From contig SKKR01000170.1 of assembly GCA_007123655.1 (NCBI GenBank), forward strand, positions 1 to 8,334: a stretch of DNA of 8,334 nucleotides, written 5' to 3'. The DNA is from Thermomicrobiaceae bacterium (GTDB taxonomy: Bacteria; Chloroflexota; Chloroflexia; Thermomicrobiales; Thermomicrobiaceae). The notes under the pieces are model-generated. The model saw only the letters and a list, made by a program, of their open reading frames with translations, searched no databases and had not been told where the DNA came from. How positions within the stretch are numbered: the stretch's first letter is position 1; every line of letters starts with the position of its first letter. Position numbers and translations under genes: made by a program. Below, piece by piece: positions 6,374-8,334 of this stretch.

Positions 6374-6399
6374 CGAGTGGTGCCTGCGGGCGCCACTCG
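6374..6399 (+). other. 11-bp hairpin at the presumed 5' end of the rpsU transcript
   Basis: CGAGTGGTGCC (6374-6384) pairs with GGCGCCACTCG (6389-6399) through 11 pairs, one of them T-G, closing a four-base TGCG loop. It starts four bases after the -10 hexamer, so a transcript from that promoter would begin with most of this stem. It could also end citrate synthase transcripts, whose stop lies 43 bases upstream, but no T-run follows (AACTGTTAAC). Confidence 0.55.
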
Positions 6400-6421
6400 A
6401 ACTGTTAACGCTGATTCAAAC

Positions 6422-6479
6422 GCGGCAATGATCTGCCGCACTCCGCCCGGTGTCCCGCTGCACTCACTGGAACGCAGCG
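6422..6479 (+). promoter_or_regulatory. Two further hairpins in the rpsU leader
   Basis: GCGGCA/TGCCGC (6422-6427 with 6434-6439, six-base loop) and CGCTGC/GCAGCG (6456-6461 with 6474-6479, twelve-base loop) are both perfect six-pair stems. Together with the hairpin at 6374-6399 they make a three-stem leader ahead of the bS21 gene, a layout that would suit autogenous control by a ribosomal protein. That role is inference; I do not recognise a named leader family. Confidence 0.4.
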
Positions 6480-6502
6480 AATGCCGGAGAACCTGCCACG
6501 AG

Positions 6503-6511
6503 AGGGGGTGA
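6503..6511 (+). promoter_or_regulatory. Extended Shine-Dalgarno of rpsU
   Basis: AGGGGGTGA differs from the full anti-SD complement AGGAGGTGA at one base and lies eight bases before the ATG at 6520. It decides the start codon and implies strong initiation. None of the three upstream stems obviously covers it. Confidence 0.8.
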
Positions 6512-6519
6512 GCCAGTTC

Positions 6520-6717
6520 ATGCGAGTCGACATGCGAGACAACGAGAGTTTTGACGCCTTGCTGCGTCGCTTCACCAAGGAAGTGCAGAAGTCGGGTAAG
6601 CTGCGTGACTTCCGCAGCAAGCGACGGTTCGTCAGCAAGAGCGAACAGCGACGAGCCAAGATCCGCAAGGCTGAACACAAACGTCGCCGCAAGGCCGCCC
6701 AGCAGGGTGCGTTCTAA
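6520..6717 (+). CDS. rpsU: Ribosomal protein bS21
   Basis: A 65-residue small-subunit ribosomal protein that sits near the 3' end of 16S rRNA on the platform and aids initiation. The family pattern is clear: VDMRDNESFDALLRRF at the N-terminus, then KEVQKSGKLRDFRSKRRFVSKSEQRR and a highly basic tail (KIRKAEHKRRRKAA). The start at 6520 is chosen over an in-frame ATG at 6481 because it gives the normal N-terminus. It is also preceded at 6503-6511 by AGGGGGTGA, an extended Shine-Dalgarno matching the anti-SD at eight of nine positions with eight bases of spacing; the upstream ATG lacks a ribosome binding site. The gene stands apart from other ribosomal genes, with its own promoter and a structured leader. 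Confidence 0.92.
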   Translation: MRVDMRDNESFDALLRRFTKEVQKSGKLRDFRSKRRFVSKSEQRRAKIRKAEHKRRRKAAQQGAF

Positions 6718-6793
6718 GGCGCGCCGCACGTCCGGCGCAAAGCGTTTGAAGACTCCGTCGGACCGGCGTCGCGCACGCCCGTCAACCAGGTTG

Positions 6794-6846
6794 GAACCGC
6801 CGGTTCGACAGGAATCGATCCCCACGACAGAGAGTTGAGCCTCAAC
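6794..6846 (+). repeat. Two 6-1-6 inverted repeats before the membrane protein gene
   Basis: GAACCG-C-CGGTTC (6794-6806) and GTTGAG-C-CTCAAC (6834-6846) have the same geometry and lie 40 bases apart centre to centre, close to four helical turns. The second ends at the ATG. They could be operator sites or small RNA hairpins; their sequences differ, so binding by one factor is uncertain. Confidence 0.35.
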
Positions 6847-7236
6847 ATGCGCGGGCTATCGGGCCTCACCTGGCTGCTTCCAGTGTCCACGATCGGCTTC
6901 TTCGCCTTCGTCGGCACCGCAATCTACGGTGCTGTCGCCACCGATTGGCAGGCCTGGCTACTCGCGGCGATCGCACTGCCGGGCATTCCGTTTGTCTGGC
7001 TCGGGCTGATGCTCGCACTGCTGGACGTCACCCGTCGCCCTGCCGACCATCTCACCGAAGAAGCAAAGATGATCTGGACCGCGGTGATCTGTATTCTGAA
7101 CGTCTTTGCCTTTATCCCTTACTGGTTGGTGGTTGTTCGAAACAGACCGCCGCTCCCCGAAGATCCGCCCCCGCCCTCCGCGACTGCCGACGAGTCGGAG
7201 TCCGAAACGGCCGAATCCCGCCAACCAAGTTCCTGA
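6847..7236 (+). CDS. Small membrane protein with three predicted helices, function unknown
   Basis: A 129-residue protein with three hydrophobic segments, at about residues 8-31, 35-59 and 76-97, and a polar C-terminal tail of about 30 residues that is proline-rich (PPLPEDPPPP) then acidic and serine-rich. Between helices two and three is a charged loop (DVTRRPADHLTEEAK). The third helix ends in a W..N.FAFIPYWLVVVRNRP pattern, loosely like the short membrane domains at the N-terminus of phospholipase D-like proteins, but I do not claim that family. The ATG at 6847 is used; a TTG at 6835 would add four residues (MSLN). Neither has a good ribosome binding site. A GTTGAG-C-CTCAAC inverted repeat touches the ATG. 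It follows rpsU by 129 bases in the same direction and may share its transcript. Location in the cytoplasmic membrane is likely; the role is unknown. Confidence 0.75.
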   Translation: MRGLSGLTWLLPVSTIGFFAFVGTAIYGAVATDWQAWLLAAIALPGIPFVWLGLMLALLDVTRRPADHLTEEAKMIWTAVICILNVFAFIPYWLVVVRNRPPLPEDPPPPSATADESESETAESRQPSS

Positions 7237-7331
7237 GACCGCCACTCCGGGATGATCCAGAGGCAAGCCGACCGGCGCTTTCGGGGCTATCCAGCCAACA
7301 GGCTGGGAGACGATCGTACTTCGTAACTATT

Positions 7332-7357
7332 ACCAGCGTACTGGTTTAATCCAGTAC
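7332..7357 (+). other. Overlapping alternative hairpins upstream of the PRC-barrel gene
   Basis: GTACTGG (7338-7344) can pair with CCAGTAC (7351-7357) across TTTAAT, a perfect seven-pair stem. Alternatively ACCAG (7332-7336) pairs with CTGGT (7341-7345). The two stems exclude each other. No T-run follows. The rest of the 219-base gap between the membrane protein and the PRC-barrel gene (7237-7455) shows only weak short inverted repeats, such as GCATG/CATGC near 7430, and no gene. Confidence 0.35.
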
Positions 7358-7455
7358 CGGAGTACCGCACATGCGTGCTCTGCGCTTGGCGCTGAGATTC
7401 TCCTGATTTTCTTCATGGACCGGCATGTGCCCATGCGGGGTATAGCGGGTGGGGT

Positions 7456-7749
7456 ATGTACAAGGCAGTACCGCAGGCTGGCACCAACTGGCGCCGTTTT
7501 CTTGGTATGAAAGTCTGTACGGCAGACGAGGTTCACGTCGGGACCGTCGCAGCCGTCCTCAGGCACGATTACAACGGCATGACCTATCTCGAGATCAGCC
7601 AGTCGGAAAACGAAAACGACACAATCTGCGTGCCGGTCTCCATTGTCGGGATCGTCACGTCCTCGCGAGTGTTTCTCGATCTGACGAGTGATCGGATCGT
7701 CTACGAGAATCTGGAGCGACTCGATTGCTTCAGTCCCATTACGCCCTGA
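7456..7749 (+). CDS. PRC-barrel-like small protein
   Basis: A 97-residue protein whose residues 14-78 follow the PRC-barrel or DUF2171-like pattern. FLGMKVCTADEVHVGTV is the typical 'keep the property, note its version' strand pair, then come MTYLEIS, CVPVSIVGIV and RVFLDLTSD, matching the usual yiPvsaV..v....V.L.l run. Such beta-barrels occur in the photosynthetic reaction centre H subunit, in RimM and in many small stand-alone proteins of unknown role that bind protein or RNA partners. There is no signal peptide or membrane helix, so it is likely cytoplasmic. The ATG at 7456 follows a G-rich stretch (GGGTGGGGT) placed rather close for a ribosome binding site. A strong GC hairpin lies just after the stop, so this is probably a single-gene unit or the end of one. 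The domain call is by pattern only. Confidence 0.7.
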   Translation: MYKAVPQAGTNWRRFLGMKVCTADEVHVGTVAAVLRHDYNGMTYLEISQSENENDTICVPVSIVGIVTSSRVFLDLTSDRIVYENLERLDCFSPITP

Positions 7750-7774
7750 TCTCAAAGCCACCGATGGTGTACTC

Positions 7775-7797
7775 GGGCCTGGCCTCTCGCCAGGCCC
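7775..7797 (+). terminator. Strong GC hairpin after the PRC-barrel gene, probable terminator
   Basis: GGGCCTGGC and GCCAGGCCC form a perfect nine-pair stem with a CTCTC loop, 25 bases after the stop codon. The following bases are C-rich rather than T-rich, so this is not a textbook intrinsic terminator, but its position between two genes and its stability fit termination or 3'-end protection. Confidence 0.5.
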
Positions 7798-7807
7798 TCC
7801 CCCATGC

Positions 7808-7836
7808 TGGTCGATCATTTGCGTCTGGCATACAAT
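7808..7836 (+). promoter_or_regulatory. Possible promoter of the ABC transporter gene
   Basis: TACAAT at 7831-7836 is a good -10; TGGTCG at 7808-7813 is a poor -35 (three of six matches) at 17 bases. The start would fall near 7843, about 60 bases before the ABC ATPase ATG. The position after a hairpin terminator supports a new transcription unit here. Confidence 0.35.
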
Positions 7837-7904
7837 CTGTCCCCGGGTTCCATGGCGCATCTCGGGATGCGATTGTAATGTCTGGACAGGTAAACAGGGG
7901 CAGG

Positions 7905-8334
7905 ATGCAGGCACGGACAATCCTCAGCGTTGCTGACCTCCGGAAAGCATACGGATCACTGAACGCGGTCGAAGACGTATCGCTCTCAGTGCAATCCGGT
8001 GAGATCGTCGGACTCCTGGGACCGAACGGAGCAGGGAAGAGCACGCTGATCAAATGCATCGCGGGATTGCTCAGGGCGTCCGGTGGAAGCATCGAGATTG
8101 CGGGGTCCCCAATTCGGTCTTCAGAATCGAGGCGAAGCACGGGGTACATCCCGGAAGTCCCAGCGTTGTACGATCTGCTGACGCCATGGGAGCATCTGAA
8201 ATTCACCGCGCTCGCATACGGAGTGGAAGACTGGGAACCTCGGGCCGGGTCGCTGCTGGAGCGGTTCGATCTCGCCAGCAAGCGCGACACCCTCTCCGGG
8301 GAATTGAGCAAGGGCATGCGCCAGAAAGTGCTTA
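7905..8334 (+). CDS. ABC exporter ATP-binding protein (EcsA-like), N-terminal fragment
   Basis: The first 143 residues of an ABC ATPase, cut by the right edge. Walker A is GPNGAGKST (39-47) and the signature region is LSKGMRQKV (134-142). The Q-loop position reads GYIPEVPALYDLLTPWEHL, with Glu84 where many ABC ATPases have Gln. That IPE.P.LY..LT..EHL pattern is typical of ABC-2 type exporters such as EcsA. Walker B and the switch His lie beyond the window. A membrane partner gene would be expected downstream. The start at 7905 has AGGGG four bases upstream; an in-frame ATG at 7878 would add nine residues (MSGQVNRGR) but has a weaker ribosome binding site. The substrate cannot be told. Confidence 0.9.
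   Translation, partial: MQARTILSVADLRKAYGSLNAVEDVSLSVQSGEIVGLLGPNGAGKSTLIKCIAGLLRASGGSIEIAGSPIRSSESRRSTGYIPEVPALYDLLTPWEHLKFTALAYGVEDWEPRAGSLLERFDLASKRDTLSGELSKGMRQKVL

Noticed and set aside
6794..6825. GGTTCGA followed by GGAATC, resembling a tRNA or tmRNA T-arm
   Set aside because: No acceptor, D or anticodon arm can be drawn around it, and the T-stem does not pair properly.
7739..8317. Minus-strand open frame of 192 codons at the right end
   Set aside because: It is antisense to the ABC ATPase, whose Walker A and signature motifs are unmistakable.
1..8334. CRISPR arrays, insertion sequences, attachment sites or rRNA/tRNA genes
   Set aside because: No regularly spaced repeats, transposase-like proteins, terminal repeats or RNA gene cores were seen on either strand.

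Overview
The window looks like chromosomal DNA of a moderately GC-rich bacterium. The citrate synthase and bS21 sequences, and the mix of unlinked short transcription units, suggest Chloroflexota, perhaps Thermomicrobia-like. This is an impression from recalled sequence styles, not a database result, and an actinobacterial or other GC-rich host is not excluded.

Left half (1-4859), all on the minus strand. Reading in the direction of transcription, a GTG-started single-domain response regulator overlaps a small unknown gene. These are followed by the three urease structural genes: ureA (gamma), ureB (beta, overlapping ureA by ATGA) and ureC (alpha). After a 195-base gap comes an M24-fold hydrolase that has lost the usual metal ligands and resembles creatinase at key positions. 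After another gap comes the start of a TetR-family repressor gene that runs off the left edge. The TetR gene has a clear promoter, with a perfect 12-bp palindrome filling most of its -35/-10 spacer. No urease accessory gene (ureD, E, F, G) and no urea or nickel transporter is visible. The alpha subunit is divergent: it keeps all nickel ligands, but the flap cysteine is valine, an active-site alanine is glycine, and one active-site loop is shortened. A urease beside a creatinase-like M24 enzyme suggests a route in which a guanidino or ureido compound is cleaved to urea and then to ammonia. That is an inference.

Right half (4860-8334), all on the plus strand. A divergent intergenic region of about 320 bases leads to citrate synthase, which has Glu in place of the usual catalytic Asp. 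Next is an extended -10 promoter with a three-hairpin leader in front of rpsU (bS21), which has a near-perfect extended Shine-Dalgarno. Then come a three-helix small membrane protein, a PRC-barrel-like small protein followed by a strong GC hairpin, and the N-terminal part of an EcsA-like ABC exporter ATPase that runs off the right edge.

The best candidates for something new are the divergent urease plus non-metal M24 enzyme pair, with its response regulator and unknown small protein, and the structured rpsU leader.
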